From positions 558,001-622,000 of the forward strand of contig CAVRWL010000003.1 of NCBI GenBank assembly GCA_963724945.1: DNA of 64,000 nucleotides, read 5' to 3'. The stretch's first letter is position 1; the number at the start of each line of letters is the position of its first letter. Under the pieces are notes generated by a model. It had not been told where the DNA came from. It ran no database searches and saw only the letters and a program-made list of their open reading frames with translations. Source of the stretch: Hyphomicrobium_A sp963724945. GTDB taxonomy: Bacteria; Pseudomonadota; Alphaproteobacteria; Rhizobiales; Hyphomicrobiaceae. This document shows positions 35,813-47,496 of this stretch, piece after piece. The position numbers and the translations under genes are program-made.

Positions 35813-37685
35813 GCCGTCTTACGCGCCGGCGGCGCCTTCAGGTGGGCGAGCAGCAACAGAAGCGCCGCCGGCGTGATGCCCTCGATGCGCGCGGCCTGCG
35901 CCAGCGTCGCTGGGCGGTGCCGCTCTAGCTTCTGGCGCGCCTCGGTCGACAGGCCGGCAAGCGCGGCGAAATCGAATCCGGCCGGGATGGGAATCGCCTC
36001 GTCCTTGCGCAGGGCGGCGACGTCAAGATCCTGGCGGCGCACGTAGGCGGCATAGCGGGCATCGATTGCGACCTGGGCTGCGATCTTGGGGGCAACGTCC
36101 CCGATCTGCGGCCAGATCGCTGCAAGCCGGGCGAGATCAACGCCAGGCAAGGCGAGCAGGTCGAACGCCGAGCGCCGGCGCCCGTCCCTGTTGACCTCGA
36201 GGCCATGCCGGCCGGCCTCGGTCGGGGTCAGCCCGAGGGACTGCAGCATCGTCGTGGCTGCCTGCAGGGCCACTGCCTTGGCTGCAAAGGCCTCGCGCCT
36301 CGGCTTGGTGACACAACCCAAGGCGATCCCCACCGGCGTCAAGCGCTGGTCGGCGTTGTCGGCGCGCAGGCGCAGCCGGTACTCGGCGCGCGAGGTAAAC
36401 ATGCGGTAGGGCTCGGACACCCCGCGCGTGACGAGGTCGTCGATCATGACGCCGAGATAGCCGTCGGCGCGCGAGACGACGAAGCCGGACCCAGCACCGC
36501 CAGCGGCGAGCGCGGCGTTGATCCCCGCCGCAAGACCTTGGGCGCCGGCCTCCTCGTAGCCCGTCGTGCCGTTGATCTGGCCGGCGAGATAAAGCCCCGG
36601 CAATTGTTTCACGTGAAGCGTGGAATCGAGCTCGCGCGGGTCGACGTAGTCGTACTCGATGGCGTAGCCCGGCCGCTTGATCACGGCGCGCTCCAGGCCC
36701 GGCATCGAGCGGATGAAGGCCTCCTGCACGTCTGCGGGCAGCGAGGTCGAGACGCCGTTGGGGTAGATCGTGTCGTCGTCGAGGCCCTCGGGCTCGAGGA
36801 ACACCTGGTGCGCGGCGCGGTCGGCAAAGCGCACGACCTTGTCCTCGATCGAGGGGCAATAGCGCGGGCCGATCGAGGCGATCTGGCCGGAATACATGGC
36901 CGAGCGGGCGAGATTGGCGCGGATGATCGCGTGCGTTTGCTCCGTCGTGCGCGTGATGGCGCAGGCGATCTGCGGCGTGGTAATCCGCGCTCGGTCAGGA
37001 ACGAGAACGGCTCGGGCGGGTCGTCGCCCGGCTGCTTTTCCAGGGCAGTCCCAATCGATCGAGGAGGCGAGCAAGCGCGGGGGTGTCCCTGTCTTGAGGC
37101 GCCCGAGTTGCAGACCCAAGGCGGCAAGCCGCTCGGACAGCTTGAGGGCTGGCGCCTCGCCCGAGCGGCCGGCGGGGATCTTCTGCTCGCCGAGGTGGAT
37201 CAGGCCGTTGAGGAAGGTGCCCGTGGTCAGCACGACGGCACCCGCCCCGAGCCGGCGCCCGTCGCTCAAGCCCACGCCGGCGACGCGGCCATGCGCTCGA
37301 CGATCAGGTCCTCGACGCCCGCCTCGATCACCGTGAGATTGGGGGTCTCCCGGATCGCGGCCTGCATGGCGGCCTTATAGAGCGCCCGGTCGGCCTGAGC
37401 GCGCGGCCCCTGCACGGCGGGGCCCTTCGAGCGGTTGAGGAGCCGGAACTGGATGCCGGCGGCGTCGGCGATAAGGCCCATGAGGCCGTCCAGCGCATCG
37501 ATCTCGCGCACCAGATGGCCCTTGCCGAGCCCACCGATCGCGGGATTGCAGGACATCTCCCCGATGGTCGCGAAGCTGTGGGTGACGAGCGCCGTGGCAG
37601 CGCCCAAGCGCGCGGCCGCAGCGGCCGCCTCGCAGCCGGCGTGGCCGCCGCCCACCACGATCACATCGAAGGTCCTGTCGGTCAT
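35809..37685 (-). CDS. mnmG: tRNA uridine-5-carboxymethylaminomethyl modification enzyme MnmG, three frameshifts
   Basis: FAD enzyme that, with MnmE, modifies U34 of certain tRNAs. The start at 37685 gives TDRTFDVIVVGGGHAGCEAA (FAD loop). Breaks lie at about 37280-37287 (VERMAA to VAGVGLSDGRRL), about 37050 (IDWD to LEKQPGDDPPEPFSFLTER) and about 36995-37003 (LTER to ITTPQIACAITRTTEQTH). After these it runs intact: CPSIEDKVVRF, GQINGTTGYEEA, to the RKTA end. The net change is one base missing in a 1,877-base span; corrected 625 residues. Confidence 0.93.
36605..36620. promoter_or_regulatory. parS-like site 2 (in mnmG)
   Basis: TGTTTCACGTGAAGCG matches the TGTTTCACGTGAAACA consensus at 14 of 16 positions. 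A weaker site, inside mnmG. Confidence 0.7.
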
Positions 37686-37759
37686 GGGGCGCCTCATGGG
37701 CCCGATTTCTACGTGCGCCGGGGGCTCGGGGTCAAAAGCAATCGCCATGGTTAACGCTC

Positions 37760-37775
37760 GGTTTCACGTGAAACA
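37760..37775. promoter_or_regulatory. parS-like site 3 (mnmE-mnmG gap)
   Basis: GGTTTCACGTGAAACA matches the consensus at 15 of 16 positions and contains the perfect 14-base core. It is intergenic, just upstream of mnmG. Confidence 0.9.
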
Positions 37776-37792
37776 CCCAGGTCCTTGGCGCC

Positions 37793-39126
37793 TCACTTGC
37801 CGATGCAGAAACGGGCGAAGATCTCGCCTAGAACATCCTCGACGTCGACCCGGCCGGTGATCCGCCCCAGCGCATGGTCGCCTGACGCAGGTCCTCGGCG
37901 CGTAGCTCGATGTCGCTCTGAAAGTCCGCCATGCCGCCCGTGGAGGCCGCTATAAACGCCTCGCAGGACGCCATGCACGCCTGCAAATGCTCTCTGTAGC
38001 GCGCCCGCGTGATGGCGGGGGATTCCGACACACCGATGCGCTCGCGCGCCGCTTCCGCGAGCCGCCGGGTCAGCGCATCTATCCCCGCTCCGGTCTTGGC
38101 CGAGACGCCGAGCCGTTTATCCCCCGCCGGAGACAGATCGATCTTGTTGGTGACGGAGAGAATGTTGTCCCCGAGCTCGGCCGGGGGCGCCGCCACGGGC
38201 GCGGAGGCATCGGTGAGCCAGACGACAAGATCGGCGTCGCGCGCGTGAATGAGCGTACGGCGGATGCCCTCCTGCTCGACCGGCCCCAACGCCGCGCGGA
38301 TACCGGCGGTGTCGGAGACGATGACGGGCAGTCCCTCGAGATCGAGCCGCACTTCGATGACATCGCGAGTGGTGCCTGCCTCCTCGGCGACGATCGCCGC
38401 GTCACGCTTGGCGAGCGCATTCAAGAGGCTCGACTTGCCGACGTTGGGCGGGCCCGCCAGCACCACGCGGAAGCCTTCGCGCAGGATCTCGCCGCGGTTG
38501 TTATCCTCCAGATGCGCGCGGATCGCCGCGCTCAAAGGGAGAATAATAGCGCGCGCACGCGCGTAAGCATCGGCGGCGACGTCGGTCTCGTCGGAAAAGT
38601 CGATCGCCGATTCGACGAGCGCCGAGGCCTCGATCAGCTCGGCGCGCCAGCCCTCGTAGAGCGCCGACAGCGCGCCGCCCATCTGGCGCACGGCCTGGCG
38701 CCGCTGCGCCTCCGTCTCCGCCTCGATCAGGTCGGCGAGGCCTTCGGCTTGGGCGAGATCGATTTTGCCGTGCTCGAAGGCGCGCCGTGCGAACTCGCCG
38801 GGCTCGGCCAGCCGGCAGCCGGGCTGGCTGCTGAGCGCGGAGAGCACCGCGCGGACGATCGCCGGGCCGCCGTGCAGTTGGACCTCTGCCATGTCCTCGC
38901 CGGTCTCGGTGCGCGGCGCCGGCAGCCACAGGACGAGGGCCGCGTCGAGCACCTCGCCGGTCGCCGGGTCGCGGACCTTGCGTAGCGCGGCCATGCGCGG
39001 TTTCGGCCGTGGGGAGCAAAGCGCATCGAGCGCTGCGCCCGCAGCGGGGCCTGATACGCGCACGACCGCGACGCCGGCCCTGCCTGGCGCGCTCGACAGC
39101 GCGAAGATGGTCGGAGCCTCATGCAT
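37793..39126 (-). CDS. mnmE: tRNA modification GTPase MnmE, C-terminal frameshift
   Basis: Partner of MnmG. Intact from TIFALSSAPGRAGVAVVRVSG through the tetrahydrofolate-binding N-terminal domain and the G domain: GPPNVGKSSLLNALAKRD (P-loop), DTAGIRAALGPVEQEGIRR (quoted in part), SVTNKIDL. Near 37875-37885 the frame breaks; the alternative frame restores DHALGRITGRVDVEDVL and the terminal FCIGK with its catalytic Cys. The 1,334-base span indicates a missing base; corrected 444 residues. Confidence 0.94.
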
Positions 39127-39201
39127 GCATTTCGACTACTCGACCGGACGTGCTACGTCCATGTGGACTCCAAACCCCCAGGAACCCGGTATGATCTCGG
39201 C

Positions 39202-41226
<2,025 letters not shown>

Positions 41227-41371
41227 CACTTGAGACCCTGGTCGCAGCGGGGACGGAACGGCGCACGCGCCGGGCCGTTACGCGAGCGTCGAATGGCCCA
41301 TTTGATCGACGGCAAATCTCGGTAACCCGCTCTGTGCTAAACGTCATAAACACGTAATTCGGAGACCCTGG

Positions 41372-42355
41372 ATGCCCGTTAGAAGCGCGCTCGTGCGCTA
41401 CGGCTACGCCCCCTTCATGATGCTGGGCCTCACCGGCGCGGCATATTTGGTGGTGGCGGATCTGGTCGTCGCGCGCGGCCACACCTGGGCCTATCTGCTG
41501 CTCGCGCCGCTGCTCGTCCTCGCCTACGCGACGGCGTTTGCGGCCGAGCGCATCGCGCCCTTCTTCGAGAACTGGAACGATCACGACGCGCATGGCGATA
41601 CGGCGGCGAGCCTGTTGCACGTCATCGTCTACGAGTATCAGTCGGTCGTTGCCGTCCTGCTGATCCCGGTGATCTGCTGGTTGTTCCCGTATCAGGGGCT
41701 GTGGCCGACGCAGTGGCCGATGTGGGGCCAGGTGCTGATGGCGTTCGTCATCTCCGACTTCGCCTTCATGATGATGCACTACCTCTCGCACCGCTACGCG
41801 CCGCTGTGGCGACTGCACGCAGTGCATCATGGCGTCGGCCGGCTCTACGGCTTGAACGGCGTGCTGCGCCATCCGCTGCACCAGGTCATCGACATGATCA
41901 TCGCCAACATGCCGCTCGTCATCATCGGCATGCCGGTGCCGGTGGCGGTCGTGCTCGGGTTCCTGATCTCGATGACGCTGATCGTGCAGCACTCCAATGT
42001 GGATGCGCGGCTCGGGCCGTTGCAGAAGCATCTGTCGATCGGCCGCATCCACCACCTGCACCACGTCAACTGGGGCACCGAGGGCGACTGCAACTTCGGC
42101 CTGTTCCTCACGATCTGGGACCGCCTGCTCGGCACCTTCAACGAGACGCCGTCGCGCCCGATCACGGCTGCGGACTTGGGCGTCGACGAGCTGCCGAACT
42201 TCCCCCAAGGCTATATCGAGCAGCTGATCTTCCCGATCTTCTATAAGCCCGGCCAGGGCGAGCCTGAGCGCTATCGCAAGCCGGCTGAGCCGGCGCCGCC
42301 GGTCGTCGAGACGCCGGCGCAGGAGGCGCGCCGCATCGTCGACGCCGCGGAGTAG
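41372..42355 (+). CDS. Sterol desaturase / fatty-acid hydroxylase family protein
   Basis: A 327-residue integral-membrane di-iron enzyme. The histidine clusters are present: DFAFMMMHYLSHR, LHAVHHGVGRLYG, and IHHLHHVNWGTEGDCNFG. About five transmembrane segments. The N-terminal part lacks a signal peptide. The substrate (sterol, hopanoid, carotenoid or fatty chain) cannot be told. The C-terminal 40 residues are Pro/Glu-rich. A lone gene after the thioredoxin-domain protein. Confidence 0.9.
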   Translation: MPVRSALVRYGYAPFMMLGLTGAAYLVVADLVVARGHTWAYLLLAPLLVLAYATAFAAERIAPFFENWNDHDAHGDTAASLLHVIVYEYQSVVAVLLIPVICWLFPYQGLWPTQWPMWGQVLMAFVISDFAFMMMHYLSHRYAPLWRLHAVHHGVGRLYGLNGVLRHPLHQVIDMIIANMPLVIIGMPVPVAVVLGFLISMTLIVQHSNVDARLGPLQKHLSIGRIHHLHHVNWGTEGDCNFGLFLTIWDRLLGTFNETPSRPITAADLGVDELPNFPQGYIEQLIFPIFYKPGQGEPERYRKPAEPAPPVVETPAQEARRIVDAAE

Positions 42356-42359
42356 AGGC

Positions 42360-42605
42360 TCAGATCCCCCAGAAGTGCAGCTTACGCTGCGCCTTATACA
42401 CTGCTGCGATGAACGCTCGGCGTTCGTCGTTGGTCAATTCGCCGCTTGAACGCGCCGACCACCCGCAATCTGTCTCGGCGGGAGATATGTCAAAGCGAAT
42501 GCGAATCCGCAATGCTTGCGGTAGCTCGCTGCGAATGCGTTCGTCGATCTTGCCAAGGTTGCTCGTCATTTTCATCAAGAATTTTTGCGCCGAGTCGACC
42601 CCCAA
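42360..42605 (-). CDS. Small hypothetical protein
   Basis: 81 residues (or 71 from Met11 at 42575): KIDERIRSELPQALRIRIRFDIS, then SSGELTNDERRAFIAAVYKAQRKLHFWGI (shown in part: ERRAFIAAVYKAQRK). The amino-acid composition is protein-like, and the stop is 5 bases from the convergent desaturase stop. No family recognised. Confidence 0.45.
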   Translation of the reverse strand: MGVDSAQKFLMKMTSNLGKIDERIRSELPQALRIRIRFDISPAETDCGWSARSSGELTNDERRAFIAAVYKAQRKLHFWGI

Positions 42606-42612
42606 TTACAAC

Positions 42613-42642
42613 CGTCATCCCGGCGCAGGCCGGGACCCACGC
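42613..42642. repeat. REP-like inverted repeat, left arm of GIY-YIG cassette
   Basis: A 30-base sequence beginning CGTCATCCCGGC and ending GGGACCCACGC, itself a hairpin (TCCCGGC-GCAG-GCCGGGA). It is the inverse complement of 43070-43099 except for one base in the loop (GCA here, GAA there). Confidence 0.85.
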
Positions 42643-42662
42643 AAGTCTCCACTTGCGCTCTT

Positions 42663-42995
42663 CTAGCGCTTCTCGCGCGCCGCATCAGCCGGCGCCCTTG
42701 CAATCTCACCCGTCAGCGGATCAAAGAGATTGCGCCATTCTGGGTTCATGCTCTCGATGAGCCGCACCTTCCACGCGCGCTTCCATTCCTTGAGCCGCTT
42801 CTCCCGCCGAATGGCCTCGTCCATCGTCTCGTGAAATTCGTAGTAAACGAGGCATTTCACGCCATAGCGAAGCGTGAAGCCTTCGATCAGGCCCTGATCG
42901 TGCTGAGCCATCCGACCTTCGAGATCGGACGTCACACCGATGTAGAGGACGCCGTTCGGCTCACTGGCGAGAATGTAGACGCAAGGTGACTTCAT
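42663..42995 (-). CDS. GIY-YIG nuclease family protein
   Basis: A 110-residue stand-alone GIY-YIG domain: VYILASEPNGVLYIGVTSDL supplies the two tyrosine motifs, RMAQHDQGLIEGFTLRYG the catalytic Arg and following strand, and FHETMDEAIRREKRLKEWKR the conserved Glu helix. The start at 42995 (MKSPCVYIL) is the normal beginning. It is enclosed by 30-base inverted repeats, 20 bases beyond its stop and 75 bases before its start. The role is unknown; such small GIY-YIG proteins are common and repetitive in Rhizobiales. Confidence 0.92.
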   Translation of the reverse strand: MKSPCVYILASEPNGVLYIGVTSDLEGRMAQHDQGLIEGFTLRYGVKCLVYYEFHETMDEAIRREKRLKEWKRAWKVRLIESMNPEWRNLFDPLTGEIARAPADAAREKR

Positions 42996-43069
42996 GCTCT
43001 TGGTCCCTGCGGTCATTCTAGCAACGGAAGACGGTTTGCCACCAAGAGAGGAAGCGATCGCTGAAGCTG

Positions 43070-43099
43070 GCGTGGGTCCCGGCCTTCGCCGGGATGACG
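43070..43099. repeat. REP-like inverted repeat, right arm of GIY-YIG cassette
   Basis: A 30-base sequence starting GCGTGGGTCCC and ending GGGATGACG; reverse complement of the left arm at 29 of 30 positions. It lies between the GIY-YIG start and the rho terminator. Confidence 0.85.
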
Positions 43100-43125
43100 T
43101 TGAGAGGAGGAGCGCTACTCGCAAC

Positions 43126-43155
43126 AAAAAAGGGCCGCGGGTGAGGCGGCCCTTT
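43126..43155 (-). terminator. Intrinsic terminator of rho
   Basis: On the minus strand, stem AAAGGGCCGC/GCGGCCCTTT (10 bp, 7-base loop) runs into a U tract. It begins 24 bases after the rho stop. Confidence 0.88.
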
Positions 43156-43178
43156 CGCATTTTTCTCCCTGAACAGGC

Positions 43179-44444
<1,266 letters not shown>

Positions 44445-44684
44445 GGAACGCTCCGAGCGGCCTCGGCGATTGGGGCGGGATGGGGGATGCCGGGCCAGGT
44501 GGTGGGGAAGTTCAAAATCGTGGCCGAACGCCACGGTGCGCGGTCTGCCTTGCCCTTCGATCTTGAGACGATCTGGGGCTTCGGCGACCAACCCATAGGC
44601 CTGAGAGGCCCGAGTCGATGCGGAATTGACAGCGTTATAGCAGAGCAAAACGTTTGAGAAAAGACACTTACGCAGGAATTCGCC

Positions 44685-45104
44685 TCAAAAGGGCTTTACC
44701 ACCACCAGAATAACGATGCCGACCATCAGCAACGTCGGCACCTCGTTCGCAATTCGGTAGAATTTCGCCGTGCGCGTGTTGCGGTCCTCCAGGAAGTCCT
44801 TGCGCCAGCGTCCCAGCAGGTGGTGGTAGTAGGTGAGGAGGACGACGAGGAACACCTTCGCCATGAGCCAGCCGTCCATGGTGACGCCCTCGACCCAGGC
44901 CAGGCTCGGGCCCGTGATCCATACGACGATCATCGCCGGGTTCATGATGATGCGTAAAAGGCGGCGCTCCATCGTCTTGAAGGTTTCCGACGTCTCCGAT
45001 CCCGCTGTCGCCTGCGCGTGGTAGACGAAGAGCCGCGGCAGGTAGAACAGCCCCGCGAACCAGGCGATCACCGCCATCACGTGCAGCGCCTTGAGCCAAA
45101 GCAT
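44685..45104 (-). CDS. hemJ: Protoporphyrinogen oxidase HemJ
   Basis: Membrane enzyme of heme synthesis in bacteria without HemG/HemY. 139 residues, four transmembrane segments: LKALHVMAVIAWFAGLFYLPR with the key His, LLRIIMNPAMIVVWITG, and MAKVFLVVLLTYYHHLLG. It starts 3 bases after the hemE stop, so the two are co-transcribed. Confidence 0.95.
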   Translation of the reverse strand: MLWLKALHVMAVIAWFAGLFYLPRLFVYHAQATAGSETSETFKTMERRLLRIIMNPAMIVVWITGPSLAWVEGVTMDGWLMAKVFLVVLLTYYHHLLGRWRKDFLEDRNTRTAKFYRIANEVPTLLMVGIVILVVVKPF

Positions 45105-45107
45105 CGC

Positions 45108-46172
45108 TCACCCGCCTCCCCCGCGCACGAGCGCGACGAGCTCTGCGACGTGCTCAGGCGGCGTCTGCGGCACGATGCCGTGCCCGAGATTGAAGATGAA
45201 CGGCACCCCGCGCATGGCTGCGAGCGTAGCGGCAACGCGTGCCTTCAGCGCCGGTCCTCCGACGACGAGCAAGAGCGGGTCGAGATTGCCCTGCACGGCA
45301 ACACCATGGGTTGCCAGCGCTGCCATGTCGCTGAGCGGCATCGTCGTATCGCATCCGATCCCCTCCACCCCGGTCGCGGCGACGTAGGCTCCCGCGAGCG
45401 CGCCCGCTCCGCGCGGAAAGCCGATGATCGGCAGGTGCGGGTAGCGCGCCCTCAGCTCTTTCACGATTCGCCTGGTCGGCGCCACCACCCAGGCGTCGAA
45501 CTCTTCTTGCGGCAGCGAGCCGGCCCAGCTGTCGAAGATCTGCACGGCGTCGGCGCCGGCGCGCACCTGGCCGTCGAGGTAGGCGATCGAGGTCTCGGTG
45601 AGGATGTCGATCAGGCTCTGAAAACCGCTGCGATCGCGGTAGGCCCACAGCCGCGCGTCGGCCTGATCGGACGAGCCCTTGCCGGCGACCATGTAGGTCG
45701 CAACCGTCCACGGCGCCCCGCAAAAGCCGATGAGCGCGGTGGCACGCGGCAACTCGCGACGCACGCGCTCCACCGTCTCGAACACGGGCGCGAACTTGTC
45801 CCCGGTGTGTGCGCGGTCGAGCCGCTTGAGGTCGCTCGCTGAACTCACGGGATCGAGCGCAGGGCCTTCCGACTCGAGAAAGCGCACGCGCTGGCCGAGC
45901 GCGTCGGGCACCACGAGGATGTCGGAGAACAAAATCGCGGCATCGAGACCAAAGCGGCGCACGGGCTGCAGCGTCACCTCCGCGGCGAGCGCCGGCGTGT
46001 AGACGAGGTCGAGAAATCCACCGGCACCAGCGCGCACCTGGCGGTACTCGGGCAGGTAGCGGCCGGCCTGGCGCATGAGCCAGATGGGCGGCGGCTCGAG
46101 GCACGCGCCCTTGAGGACATCGACGAGCCTGGAGGTGCCCGCGGTCGCGTTCTCGGCCGTGCTGCGCTTCAC
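45108..46172 (-). CDS. hemE: Uroporphyrinogen decarboxylase
   Basis: Heme pathway; decarboxylates uroporphyrinogen III. 354 residues: PPIWLMRQAGRYLPEYR (signature), GFCGAPWTVATYMVAG (second signature), AILFSDILVVPDALG. The start codon is GTG at 46172. Its left flank is the candidate origin, the same neighbour relation as in Caulobacter, whose origin lies between hemE and the DUF299-type gene. Followed by hemJ. Confidence 0.96.
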   Translation of the reverse strand: MKRSTAENATAGTSRLVDVLKGACLEPPPIWLMRQAGRYLPEYRQVRAGAGGFLDLVYTPALAAEVTLQPVRRFGLDAAILFSDILVVPDALGQRVRFLESEGPALDPVSSASDLKRLDRAHTGDKFAPVFETVERVRRELPRATALIGFCGAPWTVATYMVAGKGSSDQADARLWAYRDRSGFQSLIDILTETSIAYLDGQVRAGADAVQIFDSWAGSLPQEEFDAWVVAPTRRIVKELRARYPHLPIIGFPRGAGALAGAYVAATGVEGIGCDTTMPLSDMAALATHGVAVQGNLDPLLLVVGGPALKARVAATLAAMRGVPFIFNLGHGIVPQTPPEHVAELVALVRGGGG

Positions 46173-46622
46173 TGTCTTAAACTCAAGATAGATTCTTAAA
46201 CTCTTGTTGTTTTTACTCTTAGGGCAGCGAGTTTCGAGGATATCTGCCTCGTCCTAACCTAGTCCCGGGCTTGCGCACAGGGCGGCAAAAAGCGCGCTCG
46301 ATGTGGTGGTGGCGCTGAGCCTGAGCTACAAGGAGCGTTAAACCGGCTTCCCTTCAATGGGATGAACGCGAGCATGGCGCTGCAACCGGCACCCGCCGGC
46401 TGTAGACGAGTGATGGATTAGCGTCCAGGAACGCACAAATCCTCAAGGAGAGGCCAGTATCGATAACGGCTGTTCGCGCGGCGGAGTTTGTGGGCGCTTT
46501 TGTGCATAAGCGAGCCGCGGGAGGTAGCCGGGTCCCCGCCTTGCAGCGACCCACTTGATAACCGGGCGTCTTTTCAACAGGCCGTCCCGTAGAAGACGGA
46601 CTTCGCGATCGGGACACTAGGG
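46173..46622. other. Probable chromosome replication origin (oriC)
   Basis: A 450-base gene-free gap between hemE and the DUF299 gene, both reading away from it. In Caulobacter crescentus this gap is the origin. Visible: an AT-rich tract (46173-46224) unusual for this GC-rich DNA, carrying the repeat CTTAAACTC twice, 19 bases apart (46176 and 46195); an exact match to the DnaA-box consensus TTATNCACA on the minus strand (TGTGCATAA, 46501-46509); a weaker TTGCGCACA at 46271; one GANTC site (GATTC near 46191). Further DnaA boxes were not clear. A promoter for each flanking gene must also be here. Confidence 0.65.
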
Positions 46623-47480
46623 ATGGCAAACGTCCTGCCGAGCTTCTTTCATCTGCATCTCGTCTCCAACTCGACGGGAGAGACACTGACGACGATCGCC
46701 AAGGCCGCCTCCGTGCAATACCAGATGGTGCGGCCGATCGAGCACGTGCATCCCTTGGTGCGCACCGCGCGGCAATTGAAGCGCGTGCTGCAGGAGATCG
46801 TGCAGGCGCCGGGCATCGTGCTCTACACCATCACCAACAAGGACTTGAGCGAGGAACTCGAGCGCCAGTGCAGCGAGCTGAAAATCCCTTGCCTCGCCGT
46901 GCTGGCCCCGATTATGCAGATATTCGAGAGCTACCTCGGTGCGCCGCGCACGCCCACGGTCGCCGGCCAGCACGTGCTCGACGCCGATTATTTCCGCCGC
47001 ATCGACGCGCTCAACTTCACGATGGCGCACGATGACGGGCATCTACCGGAGGACCTGAACGACGCCGACATCATCATCCTCGGCATCTCGCGCACCTCCA
47101 AGACGCCGACCAGCATCTATCTGGCGCAGCGCGGCTACAAGACGGCGAACGTGCCGCTGGTGCCGTCGATCCCGCTGCCCGAATCGCTGACCAAGCCGCA
47201 CACCGCTTTCGTCGTGTGCCTCATCGCGAGCCCGGACCGCATCGCCGAGATCCGCCGCCACCGCGCCATGTTGCTCGCCGACAAGAACCTCGACGACTAC
47301 GTCGATCGCGACCGCATCACGGCGGAGATCGCCTACTCGCGCCGCGTCTGCGCCAAGCACCGCTGGCCGGTGATCGACGTGACGCGGCGCTCGGTGGAGG
47401 AATCAGCGGCGACGATCCTGAAGCTCCTGCACGAGCGTGACACTCACCAGGCCGAGGGTGACGATGGCAGGGAGGCCTAG
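46623..47480 (+). CDS. DUF299 regulatory kinase/pyrophosphorylase (PEP synthase or PPDK regulator)
   Basis: A bifunctional Ser/Thr kinase and phosphorylase controlling pyruvate phosphate dikinase or PEP synthase. 285 residues: FHLHLVSNSTGETLTTIAKA, the nucleotide loop LGISRTSKTPTSIYLAQRG, and TAEIAYSRRVCAKHRWPVIDVTRRSVEE (shown in part: VIDVTRRSVEE). It is the first gene after the candidate origin and the counterpart of the gene next to oriC in Caulobacter. Followed by maf after 16 bases. Confidence 0.93.
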   Translation: MANVLPSFFHLHLVSNSTGETLTTIAKAASVQYQMVRPIEHVHPLVRTARQLKRVLQEIVQAPGIVLYTITNKDLSEELERQCSELKIPCLAVLAPIMQIFESYLGAPRTPTVAGQHVLDADYFRRIDALNFTMAHDDGHLPEDLNDADIIILGISRTSKTPTSIYLAQRGYKTANVPLVPSIPLPESLTKPHTAFVVCLIASPDRIAEIRRHRAMLLADKNLDDYVDRDRITAEIAYSRRVCAKHRWPVIDVTRRSVEESAATILKLLHERDTHQAEGDDGREA

Positions 47481-47496
47481 ACTGAGGTGCTGACCT

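Noticed and set aside
27700..37885. Programmed ribosomal frameshifting as a general explanation
   Set aside because: No slippery heptamers or recurrent signals at the junctions, and the genes involved are not known for recoding.
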